Shown: one piece after another, positions 1 to 9,904 of the stretch | Layout of the letters: each line of letters starts with the position of its first letter | Position numbering within the stretch: position 1 is the stretch's first letter | DNA from: Lacinutrix sp. Hel_I_90 | GTDB taxonomy: Bacteria; Bacteroidota; Bacteroidia; Flavobacteriales; Flavobacteriaceae | DNA length: 64,000 nt | Direction: 5' to 3' | Assembly (NCBI RefSeq): GCF_000934685.1 | Contig: NZ_JYNQ01000001.1 | Span: 2,592,501 to 2,656,500 of the forward strand | Notes under the pieces: generated by a model | Seen by the model: the letters and a program-made list of their open reading frames with translations, nothing else | What the model was told of the DNA's origin: nothing | Databases searched by the model: none | Translations under genes and position numbers: made by a program

Positions 1-1
1 T

Positions 2-661
2 GTCTTTGCACTAGATAAAGCGTATGATATTTTGGTCGTTGATGATAATTCACCAGACAAAACAGCAGAAAAGGTAAGCTTACTTCAGCAAGAGTACAAG
101 AATCGGTTATTTTTGGAAGTAAGGCAAGAAAAATTAGGCTTAGGTACCGCCTATATTCACGGCTTTAAATGGAGTTTAGAGCGGCATTATGACTTTATTT
201 TTGAAATGGATGCCGATTTCTCTCACAATCCAAAAGACTTAATCAGATTGTATGAGACTTGCCAAAAAGGAGGAGCAGATGTGAGTATAGGTTCTCGCTA
301 TGTTAAAGGGGTAAATGTCGTAAACTGGCCCTTAGGCCGTATCATATTGTCTTATGGTGCTTCTATTTATGTAAAGCTGATAACAGGGATGCGTATTCAG
401 GATGCGACAGCCGGTTTTGTATGTTACAAACGAAAAGTCCTAGAAGCAATAAACCTTGATAGTATAAAGTTTATAGGGTATGCGTTTCAAATTGAAATGA
501 AATTTAAAGCGCATTTAATGCATTTTAAAATAGTCGAAGTTCCTGTTATTTTTATCGACAGAATTAAAGGTAAATCTAAATTGAGCTCAAGTATCATCTC
601 TGAGGCCATTTTTGGTGTTATTACCATGAAAATAAAAAGTATATTTAACAAAGAACGCTAG
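2..661 (+). CDS. Polyprenol-phosphate mannosyltransferase-like GT2 (5' end cut off)
   Basis: This is a family 2 glycosyltransferase of the dolichol/polyprenol monophosphomannose synthase type, which moves a sugar from a nucleotide sugar to a lipid phosphate at the inner membrane. The frame is open to the window edge, so the N-terminus is missing. Visible motifs are VVDDNSPD (nucleotide binding) and EMDADFSHNP (DxD metal site), followed by a GSRY segment. No C-terminal membrane domain is present, as in the short soluble-type DPM1 enzymes. The stop is directly adjacent to the start of pyrC, which suggests cotranscription. The acceptor and sugar are inferred only from family resemblance. Confidence 0.85.
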   Translation, partial: VFALDKAYDILVVDDNSPDKTAEKVSLLQQEYKNRLFLEVRQEKLGLGTAYIHGFKWSLERHYDFIFEMDADFSHNPKDLIRLYETCQKGGADVSIGSRYVKGVNVVNWPLGRIILSYGASIYVKLITGMRIQDATAGFVCYKRKVLEAINLDSIKFIGYAFQIEMKFKAHLMHFKIVEVPVIFIDRIKGKSKLSSSIISEAIFGVITMKIKSIFNKER

Positions 662-2008
662 ATGAACAATAGAATAACACTTATAAAAAATGCGAAGATT
701 GTAAACGAGGGCACTATTTTTAATGGTGATATTTTAATTGAGGGCGAAAAAATTATTAAAATCGATACCTCAATTAGTGCGAAGTCAGCCGATGTTAACG
801 TGTTCGATGTAGAAGGTAAATATGTCTTACCTGGAGCAATAGACGATCAAGTACATTTTCGAGAACCAGGTTTAACGCATAAAGCCAATATTGAAACCGA
901 ATCTCGTGCAGCTATTGCTGGCGGGATTACTTCCTTTATTGAAATGCCAAACACAAACCCGCAGACCACAACCATAGAAAAACTAAATGATAAATTTGCC
1001 ATCGCCAAAGCCACCTCGTATGCGAATTACTCTTTTATGTTTGGTGGGACTAATGATAATTTAGACGAAATTTTAAAATTAGACCCAAAACAAGTGGCTG
1101 CTTTAAAATTGTTTTTAGGGTCTTCAACAGGAAATATGTTGGTTGATAATCCTGAAGTTTTAGAGAAAATATTTGCTAGTACTAAGTTATTAATCGCTGT
1201 TCATTGTGAAGATGAAGCCACGATTAGAAAAAACACAGCAATTTATAAAGAACGCTACGGTGATGACATTCCTTTAAATTTACATCCTATTATTCGGAGT
1301 GAAGAAGCCTGTTATATTTCCTCTTCAAAAGCTATAGAATTAGCAAAGAAAACAGGGGCACGTTTACACGTGTTTCATTTGTCTACAGGTAAAGAAACTA
1401 AATTGTTTAGCAATAAGATGCCTTTAAAAGACAAAAAAATAACGGCAGAGGTTTGCATTCATCATTTGTGGTTTAGCGATAAAGACTACGACGAAAAAGG
1501 CACGCTAATAAAATGGAATCCAGCGGTTAAAACCGAAAAAGATAGAGCACAATTGCTAGAAGCTTTACTGGATGATAGAATAGATGTTATCGCTACAGAT
1601 CATGCACCGCATACATTAGAAGAAAAACAAAATGTGTATACTAAAGCACCATCAGGCGGACCATTAGTGCAGCATGCTTTGCCTGCTTTATTGGAAATGC
1701 ATCACCAAGGAAAAATTTCTATTGAAAAAATAGTGGAAAAATTATGTCATAATCCAGCGATTTTGTTTGAAATAGAAAAAAGAGGCTATGTAAAGGAAGG
1801 CTATTATGCAGATTTAGTGGTTGTAGATTTAAATAATCCTTGGACCGTAAATAAAGATAATATTTTATACAAATGTGGCTGGTCTCCATTTGAAGGGACT
1901 ACTTTCAAATCAAGAATCTCACATACTTTTGTTAATGGTGGGTTAGCCTATAAAAACTTTAAGTTTTACGATAATAAATATGCAAAACAGTTAACATTCG
2001 ACAGATGA
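662..2008 (+). CDS. pyrC: Dihydroorotase
   Basis: Amidohydrolase of pyrimidine synthesis that closes carbamoyl-aspartate to dihydroorotate. The 448-residue length fits class I enzymes. Motifs include [10 protein letters not shown] at about residues 61-70, the ALKLFLGSS lysine region that would carry the carboxylated metal-bridging Lys, and ATDHAPHT near the C-terminal side. The usual first metal-binding HxH is QxH here (Gln63, His65). I recall this variant from other Bacteroidota enzymes, but it means activity is not proven by motif alone. It starts one base after the upstream stop, and its stop overlaps the next start (ATGA). Confidence 0.88.
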   Translation: MNNRITLIKNAKIVNEGTIFNGDILIEGEKIIKIDTSISAKSADVNVFDVEGKYVLPGAIDDQVHFREPGLTHKANIETESRAAIAGGITSFIEMPNTNPQTTTIEKLNDKFAIAKATSYANYSFMFGGTNDNLDEILKLDPKQVAALKLFLGSSTGNMLVDNPEVLEKIFASTKLLIAVHCEDEATIRKNTAIYKERYGDDIPLNLHPIIRSEEACYISSSKAIELAKKTGARLHVFHLSTGKETKLFSNKMPLKDKKITAEVCIHHLWFSDKDYDEKGTLIKWNPAVKTEKDRAQLLEALLDDRIDVIATDHAPHTLEEKQNVYTKAPSGGPLVQHALPALLEMHHQGKISIEKIVEKLCHNPAILFEIEKRGYVKEGYYADLVVVDLNNPWTVNKDNILYKCGWSPFEGTTFKSRISHTFVNGGLAYKNFKFYDNKYAKQLTFDR

Positions 2009-2499
2009 AAAAAAAGCTAATTATAGTTCTTTTAATGAGTTTGCTTTTGGTTGCTTGTTACGACGTAAAGAAACCTAAGAAACCCGCTAATTTAATCCCT
2101 AAAGATAAAATGGTGGCTGTTTTGGTAGATATGGCGATTATGTCTTCGGCTAAAGGGGTGAATAAAAAGAAATTAGAAATGAATGGTGTTGTTCCAGAGG
2201 ACTATATTTATGAAAGACACAATATAGACAGTACCATTTTTTCAGAAAGTAATGCTTACTATGCCTTCGATATTAAAACCTACGATGTTATTTATACAAA
2301 AGTAAAAGACAGTTTAACAGTTTTAAGAGACAAATACAAGGCTATTGAAACTAAAGAGAAAAAGGAAAAAGAAAAAGTAGATTCTGTTAAGCGGGCTAAA
2401 ATAGCCTCTGAAAAGAATTTAAAATATGAGCAAGGTAGCCCGACTAAAAAAGCAAAGCCTATTATAAACGGTCAGCTCAATCCCTTAAAATCTAATTAG
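2005..2499 (+). CDS. DUF4296 lipoprotein
   Basis: Small exported lipoprotein of 164 residues. It has a short hydrophobic signal ending in a lipobox (LLVAC at about residues 14-18), so it should be lipid-anchored to a membrane. The mature part contains the DUF4296 pattern ([16 protein letters not shown], then an NIDS and FSESNAYYA stretch), followed by a long Lys/Glu-rich charged tail. The function of the family is unknown. Its start overlaps the pyrC stop by four bases, so it is probably translationally coupled. Its 3' end overlaps the convergent epimerase gene by eight bases. Confidence 0.8.
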   Translation: MKKKLIIVLLMSLLLVACYDVKKPKKPANLIPKDKMVAVLVDMAIMSSAKGVNKKKLEMNGVVPEDYIYERHNIDSTIFSESNAYYAFDIKTYDVIYTKVKDSLTVLRDKYKAIETKEKKEKEKVDSVKRAKIASEKNLKYEQGSPTKKAKPIINGQLNPLKSN

Positions 2500-3505
2500 T
2501 TTTATCCTTTAAAAACAAAGATGCGGTTTCTCTTATGCTTTCATGAATGGATGCAAATTGGGTTTTTAAATGTGTTTTTAATTTAGAGCTGCTATACTCT
2601 GTCTTAGAAACTAAAGAATGGGCAAGTTGTTTGGTGAGTTTTCTGCGTTTTCCAAAAAGCTGGTATGTTAACCAATCGAGTCTCCAGCCCAGTTGTAATA
2701 GCCATATTTTAGCCTCTTTTTCTGGGGGTTGCGTGTTTAGAGCGTCTGCAATCGTTTTCATAAATTTCTTATAAGTCCAATTCTCGGCAACAAGTATAAA
2801 GCGTTCATTTATTAGCTTACTTTTCATCAGTTGCATCATGCTTTTTACCACATCATCAACAGCGACCAAAGCAATTGTTCCTGAGGTATAATACGTTGCG
2901 CCTTTGTAAATCGTTTTGAAAATTGAGCCGCTGCCATAGGCCCAGATTCCAGGACCTATAATCACACCGGGATTAACGATTACAGCATCTACACCCTCTT
3001 GAGTGCCACGCCACACTTCAAGCTCTGCTCCATATTTGGTAATGGCATATACGCTATTATCTGCTTCAGGGTTCCACTCGGTTTCTTCGGTAGCTATAAT
3101 TCCTAGTTTAGACGCGCCAATAGCTGCTATAGAACTTACATAACACAGTTTTTTTATATTTTCTGATATACATAAATTCACAATATTAGCAGTACCTTCA
3201 ATATTCGTTTTTTGAAGTCTATCAAATTTGTCAGGCTCAAAAGAAACAAAAGCGGCACAGTGATAAACATGGGTTATAGATTTGAAGGCTTCACTTAAAG
3301 AGGGTATGTCGTTCAAATCTGCTTTCACCCAATCGATAGCATTAAAAAGAGCATCAGCATCTTCAGTATAATAGGAAAAGATATGTTTTACATGTTCTAG
3401 TTTTTTTTCATTTCGGTATATCGCCCGAACGCTTTGTTTTTCATTTAACAACTTAAATAGTAAATGAGCACCTAGAAATCCTGTACCACCTGTAATTAAT
3501 ATCAT
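2492..3505 (-). CDS. NAD-dependent epimerase/dehydratase (extended SDR)
   Basis: Extended short-chain dehydrogenase of 337 residues. The N-terminal Rossmann motif TGGTGFLGAHL and the catalytic pair in SVYAITKYGAE (YxxxK) are intact. A VYHCAAFVSF segment, the usual NNAG-equivalent, is also present. Proteins of this type reduce or epimerise sugars, dihydroflavonol-like compounds or sterol-like compounds; the substrate cannot be read here. It is convergent with the DUF4296 gene and divergent from tyrS, so it is probably a single-gene unit. Confidence 0.8.
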   Translation of the reverse strand: MILITGGTGFLGAHLLFKLLNEKQSVRAIYRNEKKLEHVKHIFSYYTEDADALFNAIDWVKADLNDIPSLSEAFKSITHVYHCAAFVSFEPDKFDRLQKTNIEGTANIVNLCISENIKKLCYVSSIAAIGASKLGIIATEETEWNPEADNSVYAITKYGAELEVWRGTQEGVDAVIVNPGVIIGPGIWAYGSGSIFKTIYKGATYYTSGTIALVAVDDVVKSMMQLMKSKLINERFILVAENWTYKKFMKTIADALNTQPPEKEAKIWLLQLGWRLDWLTYQLFGKRRKLTKQLAHSLVSKTEYSSSKLKTHLKTQFASIHESIRETASLFLKDKTN

Positions 3506-3557
3506 GCGTCCAAGTTAAGAAATATTCAATATTGTATCTTAATTATACAGCTATTTT

Positions 3558-3565
3558 TATCTTTG
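3558..3565 (+). promoter_or_regulatory. Promoter -7 element of tyrS
   Basis: TATCTTTG matches the Bacteroidota -7 consensus TAnnTTTG and lies 28 bases before the tyrS start. A TTG lies upstream with somewhat long spacing (about 23 bases). Confidence 0.55.
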
Positions 3566-3593
3566 CGCATCTATACACAAAAGCAGAGAAAAA

Positions 3594-4889
3594 ATGGCAA
3601 ATACATTTGTAGAAGAATTACGTTGGAGAGGGATGTTGCATACTGAAATGCCTGGAACAGAAGCGCATTTAAACGAAGCAATGAGAAGTGCGTATGTTGG
3701 GTTTGATCCAACTGCAGATTCTTTACATATAGGAAACTTAGTGCCTATTATGCTCTTGGCACATTACCAACGTTGCGGTCACAAACCAGTAGCATTAGTG
3801 GGTGGTGCAACAGGTATGATTGGTGACCCTTCAGGGAAATCGTCAGAACGTAATTTACTAAATGAGGCGACTTTAAGACATAATCAGGAAGCTATAAAAA
3901 CACAGTTGGCGCACTTTTTAGACTTTAAAAGTGATGTAAAAAATGCAGCCGTTTTAGTGAACAACTACGACTGGATGAAGGACTTTTCGTTTTTAGAATT
4001 CATTCGTGATGTTGGAAAACATATCACGGTAAACTACATGATGGCAAAAGATTCTGTAAAAAACAGAATTTCTTCAGAGTCAACAGATGGCATGAGTTTT
4101 ACAGAGTTTACTTACCAGCTTGTTCAAGGTTATGATTTTTTACATTTATATAAAGAACACGACTGTACCTTACAAATGGGAGGCAGCGACCAATGGGGAA
4201 ATATAACAACAGGCACAGAACTTATTCGTCGTATCGACCAAGGTAAAGGGTATGCTATTACCTGTCCTTTAATTACTAAAAGTGATGGTTCTAAATTTGG
4301 TAAAAGTGAAGGTGGTAATGTCTGGTTAGATGCCAATAGAACATCACCATACAAGTTTTATCAATATTGGTTGAATTCTAGTGATGAAGATGCTGAGAAA
4401 TACATTAAGATCTTTACTTTTTTAACAGAGGAAGACATTAAAACTATTATAAAAGAGCATGCTGAAGCACCACATTTAAGAGTTTTACAAAAGCGGTTAG
4501 CCGAAGAGATTACAGTAATGGTTCATTCTAAAGACGATTTTAATAACGCCCAAAAAGCGTCTAACATTTTGTTTAGTAAAAACTTTAATGAAGAGATTAG
4601 AACACTGGATGAGAAACTCTTTTTAGATGTTTTTGAAGGGGTGTCACAAGCCGAGGTTTCTAAAGCAGATTTAGCCGAAGGATTAGATATGATAGCAGCA
4701 CTTGCCGATAAAACCAATTTTTTAGCCAGTAACTCTGAAGCAAGACGAGCATTGAAAGAGAATGCAGTGTCGGTAAATAAAGAGAAGGTAAAAGAAGATT
4801 ATAAAATTACTGCTACAGACTTAATTAACGATAAATATATTGTTTTGAATAAAGGCAAGAAGAATACTTATATTATTAAAGTAGTATAA
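3594..4889 (+). CDS. tyrS: Tyrosyl-tRNA synthetase
   Basis: Class I aminoacyl-tRNA synthetase that charges tRNA-Tyr in the cytoplasm. The 431-residue length is normal. The HIGH-type motif reads HIG at residues 45-47 in DSLHIGNL, and the KMSKS-type loop reads KFGKS near residue 232. The tyrosine-binding [10 protein letters not shown] stretch is complete. The C-terminal part contains an S4-like RNA-binding region. The start follows a good promoter. It is a single-gene unit with a palindromic repeat immediately downstream. Confidence 0.97.
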   Translation: MANTFVEELRWRGMLHTEMPGTEAHLNEAMRSAYVGFDPTADSLHIGNLVPIMLLAHYQRCGHKPVALVGGATGMIGDPSGKSSERNLLNEATLRHNQEAIKTQLAHFLDFKSDVKNAAVLVNNYDWMKDFSFLEFIRDVGKHITVNYMMAKDSVKNRISSESTDGMSFTEFTYQLVQGYDFLHLYKEHDCTLQMGGSDQWGNITTGTELIRRIDQGKGYAITCPLITKSDGSKFGKSEGGNVWLDANRTSPYKFYQYWLNSSDEDAEKYIKIFTFLTEEDIKTIIKEHAEAPHLRVLQKRLAEEITVMVHSKDDFNNAQKASNILFSKNFNEEIRTLDEKLFLDVFEGVSQAEVSKADLAEGLDMIAALADKTNFLASNSEARRALKENAVSVNKEKVKEDYKITATDLINDKYIVLNKGKKNTYIIKVV

Positions 4890-4910
4890 AAGAGTTGTAA
4901 ACATGCGATT

Positions 4911-4943
4911 AGACCTCACAGCATTGAGAAACCTGTGAGGTCT
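4911..4943. repeat. REP-like palindrome after tyrS
   Basis: Two perfect 11-base arms (AGACCTCACAG / CTGTGAGGTCT) surround an 11-base loop. It resembles three other palindromes near 15.5 and 16.7 kb that share a CCTG..AGG theme. There is only a short T stretch after it on the + strand, so it may also slow transcription leaving tyrS. Confidence 0.6.
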
Positions 4944-5012
4944 ATTGGTTTTTTAACTAGATCATCATATATTTATAGCAAAGGACTTCCAAAGTGGGGC
5001 ATCTGTAAAACA

Positions 5013-5046
5013 AGAAGCCCGCTTGCAAATCTGCAAACGGACTTCT
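5013..5046 (-). terminator. Intrinsic terminator of the YHS gene
   Basis: Arms of 15 bases (AGAAGCCCGCTTGCA / TGCAAACGGACTTCT) pair fully if two G-U pairs are allowed. On the minus strand a TTGTTTT tract follows, about 50 bases after the YHS gene stop. Confidence 0.7.
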
Positions 5047-5096
5047 AAAAATTAGTCAACCAACTAAAACTAATTTTTCTCTAACATAACACTTAA

Positions 5097-5543
5097 TCAA
5101 TCTTTTTTTCTAATCAATCTCCAATTTTGGTCGGCTTTTTGTTGCAAACCTTTCACATCTTCTTTTTTCCATAATTTTAAGGTGTTTATGCCCCAAGAAT
5201 TATAGAATAAATAGAGTTTTCCATCGCGTATTTCGAACGTTTCAGGATCTATTGAGACCTTTTTACCTTTTTCTGCTATGGCATAAGCACAATACCCGCC
5301 GTATTGTGGTAGGTATTGTTTTGGGTTTGTTTTGAATGCCTTTAAATGCTTTTGAGAGACAAACGCATAATTTACACCATCATGCATTGTGGTAAATTGT
5401 TTATTACCAGCTTCTGCTTTATTATCAAAATAGGAAACAACGTCATAACCTTCGGCAGCATACCCTTTTTTAGTATTGTAATCTGTTTGTGCCTGTACAG
5501 CGACTATTCCGAAGAAAATAAAAATATAAACGAATGGTTTCAT
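5097..5543 (-). CDS. Exported YHS-domain protein
   Basis: A 148-residue protein with a clear signal peptide (cleavage likely after VQAQ, about residue 19) and one YHS domain (EGYDVVSYFDN through PKQYLPQYGGYCAYA). YHS domains are small putative metal-binding modules, and exported single-domain versions are common in Flavobacteriia with no assigned role. It acts in the periplasm or outside the cell. It is transcribed alone, and a terminator follows. The same strand continues upstream with the LuxE-like gene after 58 bases. Confidence 0.8.
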   Translation of the reverse strand: MKPFVYIFIFFGIVAVQAQTDYNTKKGYAAEGYDVVSYFDNKAEAGNKQFTTMHDGVNYAFVSQKHLKAFKTNPKQYLPQYGGYCAYAIAEKGKKVSIDPETFEIRDGKLYLFYNSWGINTLKLWKKEDVKGLQQKADQNWRLIRKKD

Positions 5544-5601
5544 AACCAGTTTGTCGTTATAGATGAGAAAAGATTACGAATTTGGTTTTAAATATTAATT
5601 T

Positions 5602-6582
5602 TTAAAGCACCATTAAGTTACAACCACGAATATCACTGGTGTCGAAGCGTCCAATGATTTCAAAAGTACTTTCCGAAAGTACCCGCCCTAAATCCTGAGT
5701 AGCAATAAAAGAGCAGGAGTTAACATTTGCAAGATCAATAATATTTATACCGCCTGTTTTACCTTTAGCTTGAATGGTTAAAGCATCTTCAGTTTCTCGG
5801 GTTAAGATTTTCATCCAACGCGGGCATTCAAAAACACCCTGTCCTTTAGAATAGGCTTGACTAAGTAACTCGGTCATCCCATATTCACTGTGAATACTTT
5901 CAACACCAAAGCCCGTTTTAAGAATCTGGTGTAGTTCTTCTCTAATGAGTTCTTTACGCCTGCCCTTCATCCCGCCAGTTTCCATAATAATCGTGTTATT
6001 GAGGTTAAACGTGTGTGCTTCAACTAAGTTTAAAAGCGCAAAGGAGACACCAATTAGTAATACTTTTTTACCATCAGCATCTAATTTGTTGAGTGTTTTA
6101 CTTAAAGCATCAAGATTATCTAAGTAGAAACCGCTTTCTGGATGCTGTGATGTTTTTATCAAGGCATCAACCATGTATATTAAAGAAGAGCCATCACGCT
6201 CTAAATAGCTAGGCAATAAAGCAAGAACAACAGCGTCTTCAATAGCGCCATAAAAGTGGTTAAACGCTTTTTTGAAACTGTTTTCATAAATTTTTAAATT
6301 AGTGACATGATGTTTGCTTGTTTTAGCTCCTGTAGTGCCACTACTAGTAAAGGTTTGTTCAACGGCTTCTGAACTGCTTAAAATTTGATGGGACTTAAAA
6401 AACTGAATGGGTAAAAAGGGAATGTCTTCAATGTGTTTTACATCACTGGGATGCTTATATAACAAATCGCAAAAGGAACGATATACCAAATTATTTTCAA
6501 ACTGAAATTTAAAAACTTCTAAGGCTAAAGTGTTAAACTCAGCTTCAGTTTTTATATTAAAAATAGCTTTGGAATCCATCAT
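5602..6582 (-). CDS. LuxE-like acyl-protein synthetase / acyltransferase
   Basis: A 326-residue protein resembling the LuxE domain family of ATP-dependent fatty acyl-protein synthetases (adenylate-forming fold). Supporting features are PFLPIQFFKSHQI, the Ser/Thr/Gly-rich TSSGTTGAKTSKH loop that corresponds to an ATP phosphate-binding loop, and IHSEYGMTELLSQ, which is the usual adenylation motif. No lux genes are nearby, so bioluminescence is not implied. In this phylum such genes often sit alone and may activate a carboxylate for cell-surface chemistry. Two Met codons in tandem make the start uncertain by one codon. Confidence 0.78.
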   Translation of the reverse strand: MMDSKAIFNIKTEAEFNTLALEVFKFQFENNLVYRSFCDLLYKHPSDVKHIEDIPFLPIQFFKSHQILSSSEAVEQTFTSSGTTGAKTSKHHVTNLKIYENSFKKAFNHFYGAIEDAVVLALLPSYLERDGSSLIYMVDALIKTSQHPESGFYLDNLDALSKTLNKLDADGKKVLLIGVSFALLNLVEAHTFNLNNTIIMETGGMKGRRKELIREELHQILKTGFGVESIHSEYGMTELLSQAYSKGQGVFECPRWMKILTRETEDALTIQAKGKTGGINIIDLANVNSCSFIATQDLGRVLSESTFEIIGRFDTSDIRGCNLMVL

Positions 6583-6607
6583 TGTTTAGCAAAAGTAAAT
6601 AAAATAA

Positions 6608-6638
6608 AAAAGAGCGTTACCATTGGTAACGCTCTTTT
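6608..6638 (-). terminator. Intrinsic terminator of the T9SS protein gene
   Basis: Perfect 15-base arms (AAAAGAGCGTTACCA / TGGTAACGCTCTTTT) with a single-base loop in the literal alignment, and T/A tracts on both sides. It lies 22 bases after the stop of the minus-strand T9SS gene. Confidence 0.85.
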
Positions 6639-6659
6639 AAAAATTATAAATGGTTTGTA

Positions 6660-8975
6660 TTACTCTACTACTAATTTTTTAGTGGTAGACGCTCCATTTT
6701 GAGTTAATTTAATTAAATAAAGGCCTGTACTTAATTGAGACACATCTAAAGTGTCATTTGTTAATGCTTTAGAAATAACTCGTTTACCCAATACATTAAA
6801 TACGTTTACAGTAACAACATCGTTAGCAGTTGTTTTAATAGTTACCGTACCGTTAGAAACTGGATTAGGGTAGATAGAAAAGTTTGTGATATTAAATCCT
6901 TTGGTAGAAAGAGTTGTTCCATCATTCTTAGCTCCAGGAGAAAACAACACAGGGTTTGATGCAATGGTACTATGATCTACAAATACACCAGTGAAATCAG
7001 GGTTACGAGCAATAGATTGATTGTTTCCTGCAGCTCCATAAGTTTCAACAATTAAGTTTACACCATTATTATCTCTAATTGTAACAGTATCACCGCCATT
7101 ATTAAGGCCTAAGCCTGTAGTAGATGCTGTTTGAGCTATAAAATCAATTCCTGTTGGCGTTCCTCCACCAAAAACAGTAATAAAATTATTAGGAGGTAAA
7201 ATAGTTCCTGAAGGGAAAGTATGTCTGTCTGAAACAGCGTCTGCTATCACATAGTCACTTAGGTCAATAGCAACTGTACCAGAATTATAGATTTCAATAA
7301 ATTCATCGTCAGAAGTGTTTACAGTACCATCGCCATTAGCATCTCCGTTGGTAGCATCTGGATCTGCATGAATTTCGTTAATAATTAAAAATACAGGATC
7401 ACAATTTGCCGCAGGAACAGTTCCAGATAAGGATGTACCATCACAATCACCACCATTTAAAGTAATATTCCAAGAGTCACCTTCACCTAATCCGGTTAAT
7501 ATTATTGTTCCACCAACAGTTGTTGCAGGATCATCTCCACTTATGGTTGCTGTTGTTGTAGTTGTAACAGAAGTAATAGTATTATCACTACCTGTGTACG
7601 GGATATTAATTGTTACTTGGTCATTGTTATCTCCCTCTGTATTTGTCGCACAAACGTAAGATTCGGTTTGTAAAATTACATCACAAATAGCACAGTCTGA
7701 AGTTGGTCGCATTCCAAGTGAAGGGCAAGCGTTAAAAGCATTTAAGTTTACGTCAGACAACTCCCATCCAGAATAACCATCTACACCATCATCACTATAT
7801 TGCACGCCAATAAATACTTCTGTTCCTGTGGCAGTAGACAAATCTATGTTATAAGACCCTGCATCTGTTAAGGTTTGAGCAGTAGTCCATGATGTTGAAG
7901 AAGGACACCCTGTGTAAGCACTTGTATAATTAATATTTAAATCTGTTACACCAAAATTTTCAGCAGCATTAAGCGCTAAACTTAAATCTGTTACTCCTGT
8001 CATGTCTAAAGGTCCAAAAACCATCCAGGCATCGATAGCTTCTTGACAGCCACTACCACAAAAAGCATTTAGACTGTAAGTTCCCGAGTTTAAAGTCCAC
8101 TCATCTCCAGCTGTGTTAGGAGTAACGGTTACTATTTCGAAAGTTTCAGTCCCATTACTTAAATCAAAACAGGTGTTAGGAATAGGATCACATTCTGCTG
8201 GAGCAACAGTTCCATTAGAAGTAAAAGTGTCGCAGTCCCCACCGTTTAATACTATATCCCAAGCATCTCCTTCTGTTAGTCCAGTAACGGTAATTATACC
8301 ATTTGGTGTGGTAGAAGGATCGTCGCCTTGAACCGTACCTCCTGAACTTGTTGTTACAGATGTTATGCCAGCATCAAAACCAGTATAAGGTATATTAACT
8401 GTCACAGTATCGTTGTTGTCTCCAACAGTGTTAGATAAACATGAATATGAAGGTTGTCCTAGTACAACACCGCATGAAGTAGAAAAACCTGTCCATGTAA
8501 TATCGTCAATTATAACTTGAGTTGAAGTTGTGTTTACTAGTTCAATGGTTATATTTCCAGCAACGTTAATTCCAGTTACAGTAAAGGTTTGTTCTGTAAA
8601 ATTATCAAAAGGTGTTGACAGTCCACGAGACACGCCATTAACAAATAATTCAACTTGTCGGTTGCCACCTCCTGTAAAACCTTTGTAAAGTTTTACTGAA
8701 AAATCAGATATACCACCAGAAATAGAGCTAGATGTAATTTTACTTCCGTCTGAGACTCTTCTAAGCATTAATGCAGGTAAATTGATTCCAGAACCGTTTG
8801 CGTCCCCATTTGCATCTCTAGAGGCAACATATGTCCACGTTATTCCTGCGGCGCCAACGAAACTACCATTAGCATAACTCGTCGTAGCGTTAGAGTTTGC
8901 GAAATTCTCAGTGCCTTGAGCAGAAACTAAAGACAATGAAAAAATGGATAATAATAAAAAGTAAATTTTCTTCAT
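6660..8975 (-). CDS. Type IX-secreted multidomain surface protein with lamin-tail domain
   Basis: Secreted 771-residue protein. I place the start at 8975 (MKKIYFLLLSIFSLSLVSA, a typical signal peptide) rather than 31 codons upstream. Order of parts: an N-terminal beta-sandwich-like module common in secreted flavobacterial nucleases (residues 20-170), a repeat beginning CGVVLGQPSYSC, a middle MAM-like stretch, a second copy of the same repeat beginning CDVILQTESYVC, a lamin-tail domain (FLIINEIHADPDA, then EFIEIYNSG), and a C-terminal type A sorting tail (NFSIYPNPVSNG ... LVVE). The tail directs export across the outer membrane by T9SS. No catalytic motif is recognised, so adhesion or substrate binding is the best guess. 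Confidence 0.85.
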   Translation of the reverse strand: MKKIYFLLLSIFSLSLVSAQGTENFANSNATTSYANGSFVGAAGITWTYVASRDANGDANGSGINLPALMLRRVSDGSKITSSSISGGISDFSVKLYKGFTGGGNRQVELFVNGVSRGLSTPFDNFTEQTFTVTGINVAGNITIELVNTTSTQVIIDDITWTGFSTSCGVVLGQPSYSCLSNTVGDNNDTVTVNIPYTGFDAGITSVTTSSGGTVQGDDPSTTPNGIITVTGLTEGDAWDIVLNGGDCDTFTSNGTVAPAECDPIPNTCFDLSNGTETFEIVTVTPNTAGDEWTLNSGTYSLNAFCGSGCQEAIDAWMVFGPLDMTGVTDLSLALNAAENFGVTDLNINYTSAYTGCPSSTSWTTAQTLTDAGSYNIDLSTATGTEVFIGVQYSDDGVDGYSGWELSDVNLNAFNACPSLGMRPTSDCAICDVILQTESYVCATNTEGDNNDQVTINIPYTGSDNTITSVTTTTTATISGDDPATTVGGTIILTGLGEGDSWNITLNGGDCDGTSLSGTVPAANCDPVFLIINEIHADPDATNGDANGDGTVNTSDDEFIEIYNSGTVAIDLSDYVIADAVSDRHTFPSGTILPPNNFITVFGGGTPTGIDFIAQTASTTGLGLNNGGDTVTIRDNNGVNLIVETYGAAGNNQSIARNPDFTGVFVDHSTIASNPVLFSPGAKNDGTTLSTKGFNITNFSIYPNPVSNGTVTIKTTANDVVTVNVFNVLGKRVISKALTNDTLDVSQLSTGLYLIKLTQNGASTTKKLVVE

Positions 8976-9138
8976 AATTATAGATTTTAAATTAGACTGT
9001 AAAAATACTAATATTATACAAATGGAATCTCTTTTAATAGTTGTCTGGCTGGTTTTTAACGATAACATAACATCTTACCATTCATAATTTATCTATAGTT
9101 CATGATTTCCCTTTTGTAAGTTCCATTCGGGGCTTCAA

Positions 9139-9156
9139 TGTTAACATATTGTTATC
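9139..9156 (+). promoter_or_regulatory. Candidate response-regulator half-sites
   Basis: TGTTA occurs at 9139 and again at 9150, an 11-base spacing (one helical turn) typical of OmpR/PhoB-type tandem binding. It is 65-80 bases before the response regulator start and could serve autoregulation. This is inferred from spacing only. Confidence 0.3.
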
Positions 9157-9220
9157 AATACAGGTTCTTTTAGTTATTATGTTATTAGTTTTATCTTTAC
9201 CATAAAAAATCAGTCTTAAG

Positions 9221-9904
9221 ATGAACAAAAAAGACATTACCATTTTATTAGTAGATGACGAGCCAGATATACTAGAAATAGTGTCTTATAATTTGTCATC
9301 GGAAGGTTATAGAGTAATTACAGCAAGTAACGGCATAGAAGGCGTTAAAAAAGCGAAGAAAGAAAAACCCGAACTTATCATACTTGATGTTATGATGCCA
9401 GAAATGGATGGTATAGAAGCCTGTGAGCAAATTAGAAAAATTCCAGAGCTAAAAAATACCATTATCACTTTTTTAACCGCCAGAGGTGAAGATTATTCTC
9501 AGGTAGCTGGTTTTGATGCCGGTGCAGATGATTATATTACCAAGCCTATTAAACCAAAAGTTTTAGTAAGCAAAGTCAAAGCATTATTAAGACGCTTAAA
9601 AGCAGAAGATGCGGCTGTTGCAGAAGTTAGGATAGGAGACATAGTAATTAATAGAGAAGAGTATAAGGTTGTTTTAAAAGGCAAAGAATTAATATTGCCA
9701 AGAAAAGAGTTTGAACTGTTATCTTTATTGGCCTCAAAACCAGGAAAAGTATTTAAAAGAGGGGATATTTTGGATGCTGTTTGGGGTAACGAAGTAATTG
9801 TTGGAGGGCGGACTATAGATGTTCATATTAGGAAATTAAGAGAAAAAATTGGGGATCACTATTTAAAAACAACAAAAGGTGTTGGCTATAAGTTTGTAGA
9901 GTAA
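9221..9904 (+). CDS. OmpR/PhoB-family response regulator
   Basis: A 227-residue two-domain regulator. The receiver domain has the acidic pair in LVDDEPD, the phosphoacceptor Asp in LIILDVMMPEMDG (about residue 56) and the Lys of ITKPIKP. The C-terminal winged helix shows the family pattern (LPRKEFELLSLLASKPG ... DVHIRKLREKIG ... KGVGYKF). It binds DNA as a phosphorylated dimer. It overlaps the histidine kinase start by one base (TAATG), so the two form a pair. The closest flavobacterial relatives I recall are PhoP/PhoB-like, but phosphate control is not shown. Confidence 0.93.
   Translation: MNKKDITILLVDDEPDILEIVSYNLSSEGYRVITASNGIEGVKKAKKEKPELIILDVMMPEMDGIEACEQIRKIPELKNTIITFLTARGEDYSQVAGFDAGADDYITKPIKPKVLVSKVKALLRRLKAEDAAVAEVRIGDIVINREEYKVVLKGKELILPRKEFELLSLLASKPGKVFKRGDILDAVWGNEVIVGGRTIDVHIRKLREKIGDHYLKTTKGVGYKFVE

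Noticed and set aside
5602-6582. Part of a luminescence operon
   Set aside because: LuxE-like domain only; no luciferase or other lux genes are adjacent.
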